Below, piece after piece: positions 26,048 through 37,118 of a stretch of DNA of 64,000 bases. Made by a program: the position numbers and the translations under genes. Location: the NCBI RefSeq assembly GCF_022230925.1, contig NZ_JAKKFH010000006.1:1-64000 (forward strand), written 5' to 3'. The DNA is from Micromonospora alfalfae. Lineage in GTDB: Bacteria; Actinomycetota; Actinomycetes; Mycobacteriales; Micromonosporaceae. The notes beneath the pieces are model-generated. The model had not been told where the DNA came from. It saw only the letters and a program-made list of their open reading frames with translations, and made no database searches. Each line of letters starts with the position of its first letter. Position 1 is the stretch's first letter.

Positions 26048-27580
26048 GTGCGACGAGTCCTCACGGCGGCCACCACCGCCCTGACCCTCACCACCGCCGG
26101 CACCATGCTCGCCGGCACCCCCGGCCAGGCCGCCCCGACGGGCTGGGGCCGTCCGGTCGTCTCCGCAGCGCCGCAACCCGGCGCGCCCGGACTGGGCGAC
26201 AGCTACTTCCCCGACTACGGCAACGGCGGCTACGACGTCGAGCACTACGACGTCCGGCTGCGCTACGAACCGGCCACCGACCTGCTCACCGGCACCACCA
26301 CCATCCTCGCCACCGCCACTGAGGACCTCTCGACGTTCAATCTGGACTTCCTGCTCGACGTCGAGTCGGTCCGGGTGAACGGTTGGGCGGCGAGCACCAG
26401 CACCGCTGGGGCGCACGAGTTGGTGGTCACCCCGGCCCGCACCGTGACCCGGGGCCAGCAGCTCACCATCGTCGTGCGTTACTCCGGTGTCCCGTCGGAG
26501 GCCCTGGTCAACGGCTACACCGCCTGGACGCGTACCGACGACGGCGCCCTCGCCGTCGGCGAGCCCGAGTCGGCGTGGTGGTGGTTCCCGAGCAACGACC
26601 ACCCGCTGGACAAGGCCACCTACGACATCTCGGTGTCGGTGCCCACCGGCGTCGAGGTGATCAGCAACGGCGTGCAGCCGAGGCCGCCGCTGGCCGAGGC
26701 CGGCAACCGCACCCGGTGGATCTGGCGGACCACCTCCCCCACCACCACCTACCTGGCCTTCATGGCCATCGGCCAGTACGACATCGTCACCGACACCGCC
26801 CCGAGTGGCCAGCCGGTGATCAACGCGTACAGCACGTCGCTGGGGGCGCTCGGGCCGGCCGCGCGGGCCAGCATCGAACGGACCGCCGAGATCGTCGACT
26901 GGGAGAGCGGGCTCTTCGGCCCGTACCCGTTCGAGGCGCAGGGCGGCGTGGCCGGGCCGGTCGACGGGATCAGCTTCGCGCTGGAGACGCAGACCCGCCC
27001 GGTGTACGGGCCGGGCTTCTGGCGACGCGGCGCCAACACCTACGTGGTGACGCACGAGCTGGCCCACCAGTGGTTCGGCGACTCGGTATCGGTGGCCGAC
27101 TGGCGCAACGTCTGGCTCAACGAGGGCTTCGCCTCGTACGCCGAGTGGCTCTGGTCGGAGGAGCAGGGCGAGGGCACCGCCCAGGAGGTCTTCGACTTCG
27201 CCTACGCCAGTTACCCGGCCGACGACGGGTTCTGGCAGGTGCTGCCCGGCGACCCGGGCGCCGCTCGGATCTTCGACAACGCCGTCTACGACCGGGGCGC
27301 GATGACCCTGCACCAGCTGCGGCTGGCGGTCGGCGATGACGCGTTCTTCGAGATCCTGCCGACGTGGACGGCCGAGCGCCGGTACGGCAACGGCACCATC
27401 GAGCAGTTCCAGGCACTGGCCGAGCGGATCTCCGGACTGGACCTTGACGACCTGTTCACCACCTGGCTGTTCACCGCCGGCCGGCCCGACGTGGCCAGCG
27501 CCGCCCGTAAGGCCGCTCCGCCGACCGAGCCCAGGTCCTGGGACAAGATCCGCGAGTCGCACCACCTGATGTCGCACTAG
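26048..27580 (+). CDS. Secreted M1-family zinc metallopeptidase
   Basis: 510 residues. Sec-type signal peptide (VRRVLTAATTALTLTTAGT, cleavage near GQAAP). The N-terminal beta domain is followed by the catalytic thermolysin-like domain: VVTHELAHQWFGDS supplies the HExxH zinc ligands and NEGFASYAEWLW the third Glu, 19 residues after the second His. The GxMEN exopeptidase motif is replaced by FALETQTRP, as in related actinobacterial secreted M1 enzymes. The large C-terminal helical domain of aminopeptidase N is missing, so this is the short form. I chose GTG 26048, 5 nt after GGAGGGAG; 26 upstream codons are rejected. It is divergent from the receptor operon. Confidence 0.92.
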   Translation: MRRVLTAATTALTLTTAGTMLAGTPGQAAPTGWGRPVVSAAPQPGAPGLGDSYFPDYGNGGYDVEHYDVRLRYEPATDLLTGTTTILATATEDLSTFNLDFLLDVESVRVNGWAASTSTAGAHELVVTPARTVTRGQQLTIVVRYSGVPSEALVNGYTAWTRTDDGALAVGEPESAWWWFPSNDHPLDKATYDISVSVPTGVEVISNGVQPRPPLAEAGNRTRWIWRTTSPTTTYLAFMAIGQYDIVTDTAPSGQPVINAYSTSLGALGPAARASIERTAEIVDWESGLFGPYPFEAQGGVAGPVDGISFALETQTRPVYGPGFWRRGANTYVVTHELAHQWFGDSVSVADWRNVWLNEGFASYAEWLWSEEQGEGTAQEVFDFAYASYPADDGFWQVLPGDPGAARIFDNAVYDRGAMTLHQLRLAVGDDAFFEILPTWTAERRYGNGTIEQFQALAERISGLDLDDLFTTWLFTAGRPDVASAARKAAPPTEPRSWDKIRESHHLMSH

Positions 27581-27595
27581 CCCCACCCGCCCGCG

Positions 27596-27668
27596 TCGAT
27601 CATGGACTTGTGGTGCCTCACAGATGAGGCAAGGGCGTACCTTCTGCCCACCACAACTCCATGATCGA
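27596..27668. terminator. Long intergenic hairpin (GATC-type)
   Basis: 20-bp arms with one mismatch (TCGATCATGGACTTGTGGTG at 27596-27615 against CACCACAACTCCATGATCGA at 27649-27668), with a nested CCTCA/TGAGG stem in the loop. It lies between the convergent M1 peptidase gene and the gene ending at 27705, so it is probably a bidirectional terminator. Confidence 0.75.
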
Positions 27669-27704
27669 CCGGCGGGGTCGGAGCAGCCTGGCCGGCGGCA
27701 GGGT

Positions 27705-28202
27705 TTACGGGGTTGAAGCTCCTGCCTCTTCGACGGCGCGGATGTGCCGGTACGCGAACCAGAGCGGCGGGAACGCCCCGACCGCGAAGGACAGGTCGAC
27801 GACAGTCCAGAACCAGGGGATGTCCCGGATCGGGCCGCAGATCAGCGCCAGCGGAATGATGCCCGCGCAGGCGATCATGCCGACCTGCACCACCCAGACG
27901 TTGCGCACCGGGTCGCGCAGCGGCCCCCAGAAGGCCACCGCCAGCACCAGGTGGGCGAAGGCCAACCAGTCGGTGCCGTAGAGCAGGAACGGGTAGTCCT
28001 CGCCGGCCGTCACGAGCCCGGTGTGCACCCGCTCGATCCAGGCGACAAGCGCGGGCAGTTGGCCGGCGAGCGGGTCCAGTGCGCGCAGCAGCCAGCGCAC
28101 CTCGATCTCCAGCGGAAACGCTGTGACACCGCTCAGGAAGAGCCCGATCAGCACGACCCACAGCCATCGGCGAGTCCGCCGTAGGCGTTCCTCGATCTCC
28201 AT
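27705..28202 (-). CDS. Uncharacterised four-helix membrane protein
   Basis: 165 residues, no family recognised. Membrane segments at about 12-31 (RWLWVVLIGLFLSGVTAFPL), 77-95 (WLAFAHLVLAVAFWGPL), 103-123 (VWVVQVGMIACAGIIPLALI) and 128-150. Charged N-terminus MEIEERLRRTRR. The loop after helix 1 carries LDPLAGQLPALVAWIERVHTGL. Start ATG 28202. It has 69 bp to the upstream MFS gene on the same strand and might share its transcript. Confidence 0.75.
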   Translation of the reverse strand: MEIEERLRRTRRWLWVVLIGLFLSGVTAFPLEIEVRWLLRALDPLAGQLPALVAWIERVHTGLVTAGEDYPFLLYGTDWLAFAHLVLAVAFWGPLRDPVRNVWVVQVGMIACAGIIPLALICGPIRDIPWFWTVVDLSFAVGAFPPLWFAYRHIRAVEEAGASTP

Positions 28203-28271
28203 GATCGCAGCGTAACGATGATCTTCGTGTCGCCCTGTCCCGGAAGCCGGCCGCCGAGGGTGACAGCTGTC

Positions 28272-29669
28272 TCAGCGGTTCGTTACCGGCCCGGCGGTGA
28301 CCAACTCCCGGAGCCGCACCCCGCCCGACCGCACCGCACCGGCTTCGGCGGGCGCGATGACGCAGACCGCACCGGTGGGCCGGACCATGCGGGCGGCCCG
28401 GAACGCCGCTCGTCGTACCGGATGACGAGGTCGCGGAACGACGAGCGCGAGGGTCGCCGCGCGGCCGCGCTGCCGGTCCAGGGCGACGCCGGCCGCCGTC
28501 GTGGCGATCGCCGCCGCGGCGCCGGCGAGGACGAGCGTCTGCCGGGGCCCGGCGTGTTCGGCGAGCCAACCGAGCAGCGGGGCGCCGACCGCGGCGGAGA
28601 CCGAGCCGGTGACAGCCAGGGCGGCGAGCACCCGGCCCCGCATCGCGCCGTCGGTGTCGAGCTGGGCGCGGGTGCCGACTGTGGTGTCGATGACCACAGC
28701 GGCGGCGGCGATCGGCAGGATCACCGCGGCGAAACTCCAGGTGCCCGGTGCGAGGCCGGCGACGATCTGCAACCCGCTGGCGAGCAGGCCCGCGACGACA
28801 AGCGTCCGGTAGCCCAGCGAACGCCGTCGGGCCGCGACGAGCGCACCCACCACAGTGCCGACAGCGAACACCGTCGACAGCAGGCCGTACCCGGAGGCCC
28901 CGGCGTCCAGCGGACCGTCGCTCATCGCGGCCATGGTCACCTGGTAGTTGCGGCCCAGGCTGCCGAGCACGAACGACAGGGCGAGCGCGAGGAGCAGCAC
29001 CGGCTGCCCGCGCAGGTAGGCGAACCCGGCGCGGACACCGCCCCGGGTCCGCCCGGCGTCCGGCACCGGGAGGCCGGGCACCGCTCCCGGGCGTACGGCG
29101 AACAGCGCCACCACCACGGCGGCGAAGCTGGCCGCGTTGATGCCGAACAGAAGGGCGGGTCCGACGGCGGCCACCACCACCGCGCCGAGGCTCATGCCGA
29201 GGATGCGGCCGGCGGAGTTGGTGAGCGAACCGAGCGCCAGCGCGTTGCCCAGCGTCTCCCGGTCGACGAGGCTGGCGGCCCAGCGCCCCATCACCGGGCC
29301 TTCGATCGCCGAGACGGCACCGGTGGCCAGCGAGATCGCGAAGATCAGCGGCAGGCCGCCGACCCCGGTCAGGGCGACCGCCGCCAGTCCGGCGGCGAGC
29401 GCCGCGTGGGCGCCCTGGGCGGCGATCAGCAACGGGCGGGCGGGCAGCCGGTCGGCCAGCACGCCACCCCAGACGCTGAGCAGCAGCGTGGGCGCCGCCT
29501 GGAGCAGCACGGCGAAGCCCATCGACGTCGCCGAGCCGGTTTCCTTCAGGACGTACCAGTTGACCCCGAGGACCTGCATCCACGTGCCGATGACGGAGAC
29601 GAAGCCGGCGAGCGCCCAGATCCGGTAGTTGCGGTGGCGCAACGCGGCGAAGGTGGCACCTCTGGCCAC
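28272..29669 (-). CDS. MFS transporter (EntS-like family)
   Basis: 465-residue 12-helix major facilitator. Its start ARGATFAALRHRNYRIWALAG is characteristic of the MFS_3/enterobactin-exporter-like group (FxxLRxRNFRxxxxG). Further features are VWGGVLADRLPARPLLIAAQG (A-motif-like) in loop 2-3 and a second copy region SLGYRTLVVAGLL after helix 8. The C-terminal 55 residues are Arg/Pro-rich and non-membrane. GTG 29669 follows GGAGG by 6 nt. Substrate unknown; no siderophore genes lie beside it. Confidence 0.88.
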   Translation of the reverse strand: MARGATFAALRHRNYRIWALAGFVSVIGTWMQVLGVNWYVLKETGSATSMGFAVLLQAAPTLLLSVWGGVLADRLPARPLLIAAQGAHAALAAGLAAVALTGVGGLPLIFAISLATGAVSAIEGPVMGRWAASLVDRETLGNALALGSLTNSAGRILGMSLGAVVVAAVGPALLFGINAASFAAVVVALFAVRPGAVPGLPVPDAGRTRGGVRAGFAYLRGQPVLLLALALSFVLGSLGRNYQVTMAAMSDGPLDAGASGYGLLSTVFAVGTVVGALVAARRRSLGYRTLVVAGLLASGLQIVAGLAPGTWSFAAVILPIAAAAVVIDTTVGTRAQLDTDGAMRGRVLAALAVTGSVSAAVGAPLLGWLAEHAGPRQTLVLAGAAAAIATTAAGVALDRQRGRAATLALVVPRPRHPVRRAAFRAARMVRPTGAVCVIAPAEAGAVRSGGVRLRELVTAGPVTNR

Positions 29670-29800
29670 GACGAACCTCCAGCAATCGGCAGCATGCTCA
29701 CTCAGACCGATCGCGGCGCGGTTCGGCAGCCGACAAGTCTTGCCGGCTTAAACCTCTTTGCCCACATTTGTGAGAGGCTTCACCAGCGGGAATGCCCGGC

Positions 29801-29827
29801 CGGTGCGGCGGCGGACCTGCCGCACCG
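29801..29827. terminator. Terminator after gltD
   Basis: CGGTGCGGC (29801-29809), a 9-nt loop and GCCGCACCG (29819-29827), 17 bp beyond the gltD stop codon on the minus-strand transcript. Confidence 0.65.
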
Positions 29828-29843
29828 ACCAGACAACCGCACC

Positions 29844-31379
29844 TCAGCGAGCGGCGAGGGCCTGCGCGGCCGGGCCCACCGGGGCCGGCAACGCACCGAC
29901 ACCGCCCAGATAGCCGTGGATGGCGGCGGCGACCGCCCGCCCCTCGGCGATGGCCCAGACGATCAACGAAGCGCCCCGGTGCATGTCACCAGCCACAAAC
30001 ACCCCGTCGGCGTCGGTCTGCCAGTCGTCGCGAGCGTCGATCGCGCCCCGAGGGTTGCGGGCCACACCGAACTGGGCCAGCAGCGGCTGCTGCTCGGTGC
30101 CCTCGAAGCCGATCGCCAACAGCACCAGATCGGCCGGCAACTCCCGCTCGGAGCCCGGCACCACAGTGACGACCCGCCGGCCGTCGCGCTTCTCCACTGT
30201 CACCTCGGCGATCCGCACCGCCCGCACCTGGCCGGCACCGTCGTCAACGAACTCCTGCACCGCCACGGCGAAGACCCGCTCGCCGCCCTCCTCGTGCGCC
30301 GGGTAACTGCGCAGCACCCACGGCCAGGTCGGCCACGGATCCCGTGCCTCGTCGCGCTCCTGCGGCGGCTGCGGGTACAGGTCGAGCTGGTGCACGCCCG
30401 CAGCGCCCTGACGGTGCGCCACGCCGAGACAGTCGGCCGCCGTGTCACCTCCGCCGATGATCACCACGTGCTTGCCGGCCGCGTCGATCGGCGTGCCGTC
30501 CGGCAACACCGCCGGCGCCAGCCGACGCTCGGCGGTGGCCACCACGCCGGCCTGGTCGGTGGCCGCCGTGGCGACCGCGCGATTCGCCGCGACCAGGTGC
30601 GCCATCGCCTGGTGTACGCCCCGAAGCGCCCGCCCCGGGGTCTCGGGGGTGTCCCGGCCCTGCAACGCCCCACAGGCCAGCAGCACCGCGTCGTGCTCGG
30701 CGCGCAACTGCTCGGCGGTGACGTCCACCCCGACGTTCACGCCGGTGCGGAAGCGCACCCCCTCGGCGGTGAGCTGGGCCAGCCGGGCATCGATGTGCCG
30801 CTTCTCCAACTTGAAGTCGGGGATGCCGTACCGGAGCAGGCCACCGATCGCGTCGTCGCGTTCGTACACAGTGACCGAGTGACCGGCGCGGGCCAGCTGC
30901 TGGGCGGCGGCGAGGCCGGCGGGCCCGGAGCCGACGACGGCGACCGACCGGCCCGACGGCGCCGGCACCGGGTGGGGGGTGAACCCGCGCGCCGCGGCGG
31001 CGTCGGCGATCTCCACCTCCACCTGCTTGATGGTCACCGGTTGACCGCCGGAGATGCCGAGCACGCAGGCCGCCTCGCAGGGCGCGGGGCAGAGCCGGCC
31101 GGTGAACTCCGGGAAGTTGTTGGTGGCGTGCAGCGACTCCACAGCGGCGTCCCAGTTGCCGGTACGCACCAGGTCGTTCCAGTCCGGGATGCGATTGCCC
31201 AGGGGGCAGCCGTCGTGGCAGAACGGGATGCCGCAGTCCATGCATCGGGTGGCCTGCTCACGGACCAACTCCTCGCCGGCCGGCGGGTACACCTCCCGCC
31301 AGTCGCTGATCCGCACCGGCACCGGCCGGCGGGCCGGCAGCCGCCGGTCGTAGCGCAGGAAACCGTTCGGGTCAGGCAC
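29844..31379 (-). CDS. gltD: Glutamate synthase (NADPH) small subunit
   Basis: 511-residue NADPH-oxidising, FAD-containing beta subunit of glutamate synthase, passing electrons to GltB. The N-terminal cluster motifs [20 protein letters not shown] and CPAPCEAAC bind [4Fe-4S] centres. The FAD site is [21 protein letters not shown] and the NADPH site [15 protein letters not shown]. The C-terminal FAD motif is [22 protein letters not shown] start inside the last codons of gltB (8-bp overlap), giving strict coupling. Slightly longer than average because of an Ala/Pro tail. Confidence 0.97.
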   Translation of the reverse strand: MPDPNGFLRYDRRLPARRPVPVRISDWREVYPPAGEELVREQATRCMDCGIPFCHDGCPLGNRIPDWNDLVRTGNWDAAVESLHATNNFPEFTGRLCPAPCEAACVLGISGGQPVTIKQVEVEIADAAAARGFTPHPVPAPSGRSVAVVGSGPAGLAAAQQLARAGHSVTVYERDDAIGGLLRYGIPDFKLEKRHIDARLAQLTAEGVRFRTGVNVGVDVTAEQLRAEHDAVLLACGALQGRDTPETPGRALRGVHQAMAHLVAANRAVATAATDQAGVVATAERRLAPAVLPDGTPIDAAGKHVVIIGGGDTAADCLGVAHRQGAAGVHQLDLYPQPPQERDEARDPWPTWPWVLRSYPAHEEGGERVFAVAVQEFVDDGAGQVRAVRIAEVTVEKRDGRRVVTVVPGSERELPADLVLLAIGFEGTEQQPLLAQFGVARNPRGAIDARDDWQTDADGVFVAGDMHRGASLIVWAIAEGRAVAAAIHGYLGGVGALPAPVGPAAQALAAR

Positions 31380-34300
31380 GTGCCACCTCCTGGGCAGCCA
31401 CCCGCGGGGCGGGCGGCACCGGCATCGCCGGCACAGCGGGCGCGGTCAGTTCCGTCATGACCGCGTCGTCGACGTCGCGGCCGGCTGCTTCGGCAGCCCG
31501 CATGATCTCCAGCACCCGGCGGTAGTCGCGGGGTACCACAGCGGTGAACTCGGCCACCGCCTCCGGCCACCGCTTGAGCAGCTCCTCGGCGACAGCCGAC
31601 CCGGTCTCGGCCACGTGCCGTTGGACCAGTTCGTGCAGGAGCGACTGCTCCTGCTCGCCCAGCGGCAGCAGGTCGACCAGCTCCGCGTTGACCCGGGCCC
31701 GGTCCAGGTGGTGCACGAACGCCGTGCCGCCGGACATGCCCGCGGCGAAGTTCCGGCCGGTCGCGCCCAGCACCACCACAGTGCCGCCGGTCATGTACTC
31801 GCAACCATGGTCACCGACGCCCTCGACAACGGCGACCGCGCCGGAGTTGCGCACCGCGAACCGCTCCCCCACCCGGCCGCGCAGGAAGACCTCGCCCGCA
31901 GTGGCCCCGTACAGGATGGTGTTGCCGGCGATGATCTGATCCTCGGCCCGCTGCCCCGGCTCGGCGTCCGGGTCGAGGAACGGCGCGGCGGCGTCCGGAC
32001 GGACGATGAGCCGACCCCCGGAGAGGCCCTTGCCCACGTAGTCGTTGGCGTCGCCGTGCAGGCGCAGTGTCACCCCGCGCGGCAGGAACGCGCCGAACGA
32101 CTGCCCAGCCGTGCCGTGCAGCACGAACTCGATGGTGTCCTCGGGAAGACCGGCGCCACCGAAGCGACGGGTCACCTCACCGCCGAGCATCGCGCCGACG
32201 CTGCGGTGCTCGTTGCGCACCGCCACCTCGACCCGCACCGGCGCTCCGTCCGCCAGAGCCGGACGGGCCAACGCGATCAGCTCGTTGTCGAGCGCCTGCT
32301 CCAGGCCGTGATCCTGGGCGCGGACCCCGCGTCGGGCCGCGCCGGCGGGCAGCTCCGGCAGGTGCAGGACGGGCGCCAGGTCCAACCCGTGCGCCTTCCA
32401 GTGCGTCACCGCGGGGGCCACGTCGAGCAGCTCCGACTGCCCGATCGCCTCCTCGATCGACCGGAAACCCAGCTCGGCCAGGTACCCCCGGACCTCCTCG
32501 GCGAGGAAGAGGAAGAAGTTCTCCACGAACTCCGGCTTGCCGGTGAAGCGCTCCCGCAGCACGGGATTCTGGGTGGCGATGCCGACCGGGCAGGTGTCCA
32601 GGTGGCAGACCCGCATCATCACGCAACCCTCGACGATCAGCGGCGCTGTCGCGAAGCCGAACTCCTCCGCGCCGAGCAGCGCCGCGACCAGCACGTCCCG
32701 GCCGGTCTTGAGCTGGCCGTCGACCTGCACAGTGACCCGGTCACGCAGCTTGTTGAGCAGCAGCGTCTGCTGCGCCTCGGCCAACCCCAGCTCCCACGGG
32801 GTGCCGGCGTGCTTGAGCGAGTTCATCGGGGAGGCGCCCGTGCCGCCGTCGTGGCCGGAGATCAGGATGACGTCCGCCTTGAGCTTCGCCACCCCGGCGG
32901 CGACGGTGCCGACGCCGACCTCGCTGACCAGCTTGACGTGCACCCGGGCCGCCGGGTTGACGCACTTCAGGTCGTGCACCAACTGGGCGAGGTCCTCGAT
33001 GGAGTAGATGTCGTGGTGCGGCGGCGGGGAGATCAGACCCACGCCGGGGGTGGCGTGCCGGGTCCGGGCGATCCACGGCCAGACCTTGTTACCGGGCAGC
33101 TGACCGCCCTCGCCCGGCTTGGCGCCCTGGGCCATCTTGATCTGAAGGTCGTCGGCGTTGACCAGGTATTCGCTTGTCACACCGAAGCGGCCACTGGCGA
33201 TCTGCTTGACCGCCGACCGGCGGGCCGGGTCGTGCAGCCGCTCGACGTCCTCGCCGCCCTCACCGGTGTTGGACTTGCCGCCGAGGCGGTTCATGGCGAT
33301 GGCGAGCGTCTCGTGCGCCTCCGCCGAGATGGACCCGTACGACATGGCGCCGGTGGCGAAGCGCTTGACGATCTCGGTGGCTGGCTCGACCTCCTCGATC
33401 GGCACCGCCGGACGGACCCCGGTACGCAGTGTGAACAGCCCGCGCAGCGAGCCGGCCTGCGCGGCGAGCGCGTCGACCTTGGCGGTGTACTGCCGGAAGA
33501 CGTCGTACTGCCGGCTGCGGGTGGCGTGCTGGAGCAGGAAGACCGTCTCCGGGTTGAACAGGTGCAGCTCACCCTCGCGACGCCACTGGTACTCGCCACC
33601 GACCTCCAACCGGTCGGAGGTGGCGGTGCCGGCCGGCGGCCAGGCCAGCGCGTGCCGGGCGGCCACCTCGGTGTGCACGCCGGCGAGACCCACCCCGCCG
33701 ATGCGGCTGGGGGTGCCCCGGAAGTAGCGCTCGACCAGCCGGCTGTCCAGGCCGACCGCCTCGAAGACCTGCGCACCGCAGTACGAGGAGACCGTCGAGA
33801 TGCCCATCTTGGACATGATCTTCAGGACGCCCTTGCCGAGCGCCTTCGCGTAGTTGCGCACCGCCGCGGCGGGCTCCACCCCGGCCAACGTGCCAGTGGC
33901 GATCATGTCCTCGACCGACTCGAACGCCAGGTACGGGTTGACCGCCGCCGCGCCGTAGCCGATCAGCACCGCCGCGTGGTGCACCTCCCGGCAGTCCCCG
34001 GACTCGACGATCAGCGCCGCCCGCGTACGGGTCTGCTCGCGGACCAGGTGCTGGTGCACGGCCGCGGTGAGCAGCAGCGACGGGATCGGGGCCAGGTCGG
34101 CGTTGGAGTCCCGGTCGGAGAGCACCAGGATGCGCACGCCGTCCTCGATCGCCTCGGAGACGTGCCGGCAGATCTCGGTCAGCCGCGCCTTGATCCCGGC
34201 GGCGCCCTCCCGGATCCGGTACAGCCCGGAGACCCGGACCGCCTTGAAGCCGGGCAGGTCGCCGTCCTCGTCGATGGAGAGGATCTTCGCCAGCTCGTCG

Positions 34301-36084
34301 TTGTCGATGATCGGGTGCGGGAGCACGATCTGCCGGCAGCTCGCGGCACCCGGGTCGAGCAGGTTGCCCTCCGGCCCGATCGTCGACGCCAGGCTGGTCA
34401 CCAACTCTTCGCGGATGGCGTCCAGCGGCGGGTTGGTGACCTGGGCGAAGAGCTGGTGGAAGTAGTCGTAGAGCAGCCGCGGCCTTGTGGACAGCGGCGC
34501 GATCGGGGTGTCCGTACCCATCGAACCGAGCGGCTCGGCGCCGGTGCGGGCCATCGGACCGAGCAGGATCTTCAGCTCTTCCACCGTGTAGCCGAAGGTC
34601 TGCTGCCGACGGCGCACCGAGTCGTGCGTGTAGACGGTGTGCTCGCGGGCCGGCAGGTCGTTCAGCTCGATCAGCCCGGCGTGCAGCCACTCGCCGTACG
34701 GCTGGGCCGCGGCCAACTCGGACTTGATCTCCTCGTCGTGCACGATCCGCCCGGCCACTGTGTCGACCAGGAACATCCGGCCCGGCTGGAGCCGCCCCTT
34801 GGCGACCACGTGGGCCGGGTCGAGGTCGAGGACGCCCGCCTCGGAGCCGAGCACCACAAGCCCGTCGTCGGTCTGCCACCAGCGCCCCGGGCGCAGCCCG
34901 TTGCGGTCCAGCACCGCCCCGACGATCTCGCCGTCGGTGAAGGCCACCGACGCCGGGCCGTCCCACGGCTCCATCAGGCTGGCGTGGAAGCGGTAGAAGG
35001 CGCGCTTGGCCGGGTCCATCCCCGGGTCGTTCTCCCAGGCCTCGGGGATCATCATCAGCACCGCGTGCGGCAGGCTCCGCCCGGCCAGGTGCAGCAGCTC
35101 CAGCACCTCGTCGAAGTTCGCCGAGTCGGAGGCTGCGGGGGTGCAGACCGGGAAGACCCGCCGGATGTTCCCCGGCACGTTCGGCGAGCGCAGAAGCGCC
35201 TCGCGCGCCTGCATCCAGTTGCGGTTGCCCCGGATCGTGTTGATCTCGCCGTTGTGGGCGATGAACCGGTACGGGTGCGCCAGCGGCCAGGACGGGAAGG
35301 TGTTCGTGGAGAAGCGGGAGTGCACCAGCGCGATCGCGCTGTCCACCCGCTCGTCGCGCAGGTCCGGGTAGAACGCCGGCAACTGGTCGGGCGTGAGCAT
35401 GCCCTTGTAGACCATGGTGCGGCTGGACAGCGACGGGAAGTACGCCGGAACACCACGCTCGGCGGTTTCCCGTTCGGCCTGCTTGCGCAGGCAGAACGCC
35501 ACCCGGTCCAGGTCGAGGCCGCGCAGCGGGGAGCCGGCCGGCCCGTCGGGCGCGTCGGTGAGGCGGTGCGCGGCCAGGAAGAGCTGCCGGACCCGGGGCA
35601 TCGCCGCCAGGGCGGTCTCGCCCAGGTCACTCGGGTCGGTCGGCACGTCCCGCCAGCCGAGCACGTCGGCACCCTCGACCAGTGCGTACTTCTCGACCAC
35701 CCGGCGGGCTCGCGCCTCGGCGGCATCGTCGTCGGGAAGGAAGACCAGCCCCGTGGCGTACTCGCCGGCCGGAGGAAGCGCGACGTCGGCCACCGCGCGC
35801 AGGAACGCGTCAGGCACCTGGATCATGATGCCGGCGCCGTCGCCGGTGTTCGGCTCCGCGCCACGGGCGCCCCGGTGGTCCAGCCGACAGAGCGCGCCGA
35901 GCCCATTGGCGACGACCGAGTGTGAACGCCGGCCGTGCAGGTCCGCCACGAAGGCCACGCCGCAGGCATCGTGCTCCTGCGCTGGGTCGTAGAGGCCCTG
36001 GGCGGACGGATGGGGGTGGGGCGTCGGGGACGCCTGTGGGCTGTGCGGGTGCGGCTGTTCTGTGTCCGCGTACGGCTGAGCCAC
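31372..36084 (-). CDS. gltB: Glutamate synthase (NADPH) large subunit
   Basis: 1570-residue alpha subunit: converts 2-oxoglutarate plus glutamine to two glutamates. Domains in order: class II glutamine amidotransferase with the catalytic Cys in [18 protein letters not shown], exposed after removal of an N-terminal Pro/His-rich stretch of about 40 residues; central domain; FMN-binding synthase domain ([36 protein letters not shown]); the 3Fe-4S Cys motif [15 protein letters not shown]; and the C-terminal GXGXG beta helix ([21 protein letters not shown]). I chose GTG 36084 because AGGAGG is 5 nt upstream; a start six codons earlier is less likely. Confidence 0.97.
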   Translation of the reverse strand: MAQPYADTEQPHPHSPQASPTPHPHPSAQGLYDPAQEHDACGVAFVADLHGRRSHSVVANGLGALCRLDHRGARGAEPNTGDGAGIMIQVPDAFLRAVADVALPPAGEYATGLVFLPDDDAAEARARRVVEKYALVEGADVLGWRDVPTDPSDLGETALAAMPRVRQLFLAAHRLTDAPDGPAGSPLRGLDLDRVAFCLRKQAERETAERGVPAYFPSLSSRTMVYKGMLTPDQLPAFYPDLRDERVDSAIALVHSRFSTNTFPSWPLAHPYRFIAHNGEINTIRGNRNWMQAREALLRSPNVPGNIRRVFPVCTPAASDSANFDEVLELLHLAGRSLPHAVLMMIPEAWENDPGMDPAKRAFYRFHASLMEPWDGPASVAFTDGEIVGAVLDRNGLRPGRWWQTDDGLVVLGSEAGVLDLDPAHVVAKGRLQPGRMFLVDTVAGRIVHDEEIKSELAAAQPYGEWLHAGLIELNDLPAREHTVYTHDSVRRRQQTFGYTVEELKILLGPMARTGAEPLGSMGTDTPIAPLSTRPRLLYDYFHQLFAQVTNPPLDAIREELVTSLASTIGPEGNLLDPGAASCRQIVLPHPIIDNDELAKILSIDEDGDLPGFKAVRVSGLYRIREGAAGIKARLTEICRHVSEAIEDGVRILVLSDRDSNADLAPIPSLLLTAAVHQHLVREQTRTRAALIVESGDCREVHHAAVLIGYGAAAVNPYLAFESVEDMIATGTLAGVEPAAAVRNYAKALGKGVLKIMSKMGISTVSSYCGAQVFEAVGLDSRLVERYFRGTPSRIGGVGLAGVHTEVAARHALAWPPAGTATSDRLEVGGEYQWRREGELHLFNPETVFLLQHATRSRQYDVFRQYTAKVDALAAQAGSLRGLFTLRTGVRPAVPIEEVEPATEIVKRFATGAMSYGSISAEAHETLAIAMNRLGGKSNTGEGGEDVERLHDPARRSAVKQIASGRFGVTSEYLVNADDLQIKMAQGAKPGEGGQLPGNKVWPWIARTRHATPGVGLISPPPHHDIYSIEDLAQLVHDLKCVNPAARVHVKLVSEVGVGTVAAGVAKLKADVILISGHDGGTGASPMNSLKHAGTPWELGLAEAQQTLLLNKLRDRVTVQVDGQLKTGRDVLVAALLGAEEFGFATAPLIVEGCVMMRVCHLDTCPVGIATQNPVLRERFTGKPEFVENFFLFLAEEVRGYLAELGFRSIEEAIGQSELLDVAPAVTHWKAHGLDLAPVLHLPELPAGAARRGVRAQDHGLEQALDNELIALARPALADGAPVRVEVAVRNEHRSVGAMLGGEVTRRFGGAGLPEDTIEFVLHGTAGQSFGAFLPRGVTLRLHGDANDYVGKGLSGGRLIVRPDAAAPFLDPDAEPGQRAEDQIIAGNTILYGATAGEVFLRGRVGERFAVRNSGAVAVVEGVGDHGCEYMTGGTVVVLGATGRNFAAGMSGGTAFVHHLDRARVNAELVDLLPLGEQEQSLLHELVQRHVAETGSAVAEELLKRWPEAVAEFTAVVPRDYRRVLEIMRAAEAAGRDVDDAVMTELTAPAVPAMPVPPAPRVAAQEVARA

Positions 36085-36228
36085 CGGGCCTCCTGTCGTC
36101 ACTCAGGTTGGATCATGGTGGGGACGACGTCGGCCCGTGGGTCTATTGAGTCTACGTTAGGGCCGGGGTCGCACGGCCACCCGAGATTGATCACACCGTC
36201 CACTGGCTGGGACGTGTAGTCTCGCGCG

Positions 36229-37074
36229 GTGGATCCGCTACACAAGCACGTCTTCGACCGGTTGGAACGCTTCTACGACGCGGTGCCCCGCGACGTCGCC
36301 GGTGCGGAGGAGCATGGCGCGCTGGTGTTGTTCGTCCGCGAAGGCGCCGGTTGGCCGTTCTACGCCCGTCCCCGGATCGACGCCACTGAGCCGCCGTCGC
36401 TGGCCGACGTGGTCTCGGTTCGCGAACGCCAGCGGAAGCTGGGCCTGCCAGAAGCGTTCGAGTGGGTGCACGAGACGACCCCGGAGTTGCTGGCGGTGGC
36501 CCGCTCGGCGGGGCTCAGCGTGCTGGAGGCGCCGCTGATGGTGCTTGACCCGAGCGCGCTGCCGGACCCGGCGACGCTCTCCGACGCGGCGGTACGGGTG
36601 CTGGCAGCTGACTCCCCCGGCTTCGCCGCCGATGTCGCCGCACGACGTGCGGTGGCAGCGGTGGCATTCGCCGCGGCCGGCACCGCGCCCGGCGAGGCGG
36701 GCCCGGCCGAACGCGACGCCGCCGTCACCGAACTCGAACTGGCCGCGCTCGACGAGGAGCGTGCCCGGATCGCCGACGGGCGACGGATCTCCGCGCTGGC
36801 CGGCACGCCGACCGAGGGCGCGCTGGCCAGCGGCATGGCGATGCGGGTGCACGACGTCGCGGAGATCGCCGGGGTGGCCACCCTGCCGTCCGCCCGGCGA
36901 CGCGGGCTGGGCGCCGCGCTCACCGCCACCCTGGCCCGGGAACTGCTGGCCGCCGGCACCGAGCTGGTCTTCCTCTCCGCGGGCAGCGAGGAGATCGCGC
37001 GGGTCTACCTGCGGGTCGGCTTCCGCCGAATCGGCACCGCCTGCATCGCCGAACCCGCCGCCCTCATCCCCTGA
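36229..37074 (+). CDS. GNAT-family N-acetyltransferase
   Basis: 281 residues. The C-terminal third is a GNAT domain with the acetyl-CoA loop SARRRGLGAALTATLARELL and the final strand RVYLRVGFRRIGTACIAEP. Residues 1-150 are an extra domain (DPLHKHVFDRLERFYDAVPRD, ending in the LADVVSVRERQRKLGLPEAFEW region) of the kind found in two-part actinobacterial GNATs. The acceptor substrate is unknown. Start is GTG at 36229. It is divergent from gltB across 144 bp, which must hold both promoters. Confidence 0.88.
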   Translation: MDPLHKHVFDRLERFYDAVPRDVAGAEEHGALVLFVREGAGWPFYARPRIDATEPPSLADVVSVRERQRKLGLPEAFEWVHETTPELLAVARSAGLSVLEAPLMVLDPSALPDPATLSDAAVRVLAADSPGFAADVAARRAVAAVAFAAAGTAPGEAGPAERDAAVTELELAALDEERARIADGRRISALAGTPTEGALASGMAMRVHDVAEIAGVATLPSARRRGLGAALTATLARELLAAGTELVFLSAGSEEIARVYLRVGFRRIGTACIAEPAALIP

Positions 37075-37088
37075 CCTGCCCCACTGCG

Positions 37089-37118
37089 CTGACCTGCCTC
37101 GCGTCCGAGGTCAGGTCG
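37089..37118. terminator. Bulged terminator hairpin
   Basis: CTGACCTGCCTCG pairs with CGAGGTCAGGTC around a 4-nt loop with one bulge. It lies between the convergent acetyltransferase and flavin monooxygenase genes and overlaps the stop of the latter. Confidence 0.45.

Noticed and set aside
28218..31460. 1080-codon plus-strand frame opposite the MFS and gltD genes
   Set aside because: It spans two real minus-strand genes and their gap, with low-complexity Arg/Gly/Gln composition and no domain.
31615..35925. 1436-codon plus-strand frame opposite gltB
   Set aside because: Arg/Gly/His/Val-rich antisense frame with no motif, while gltB is beyond doubt on the other strand.
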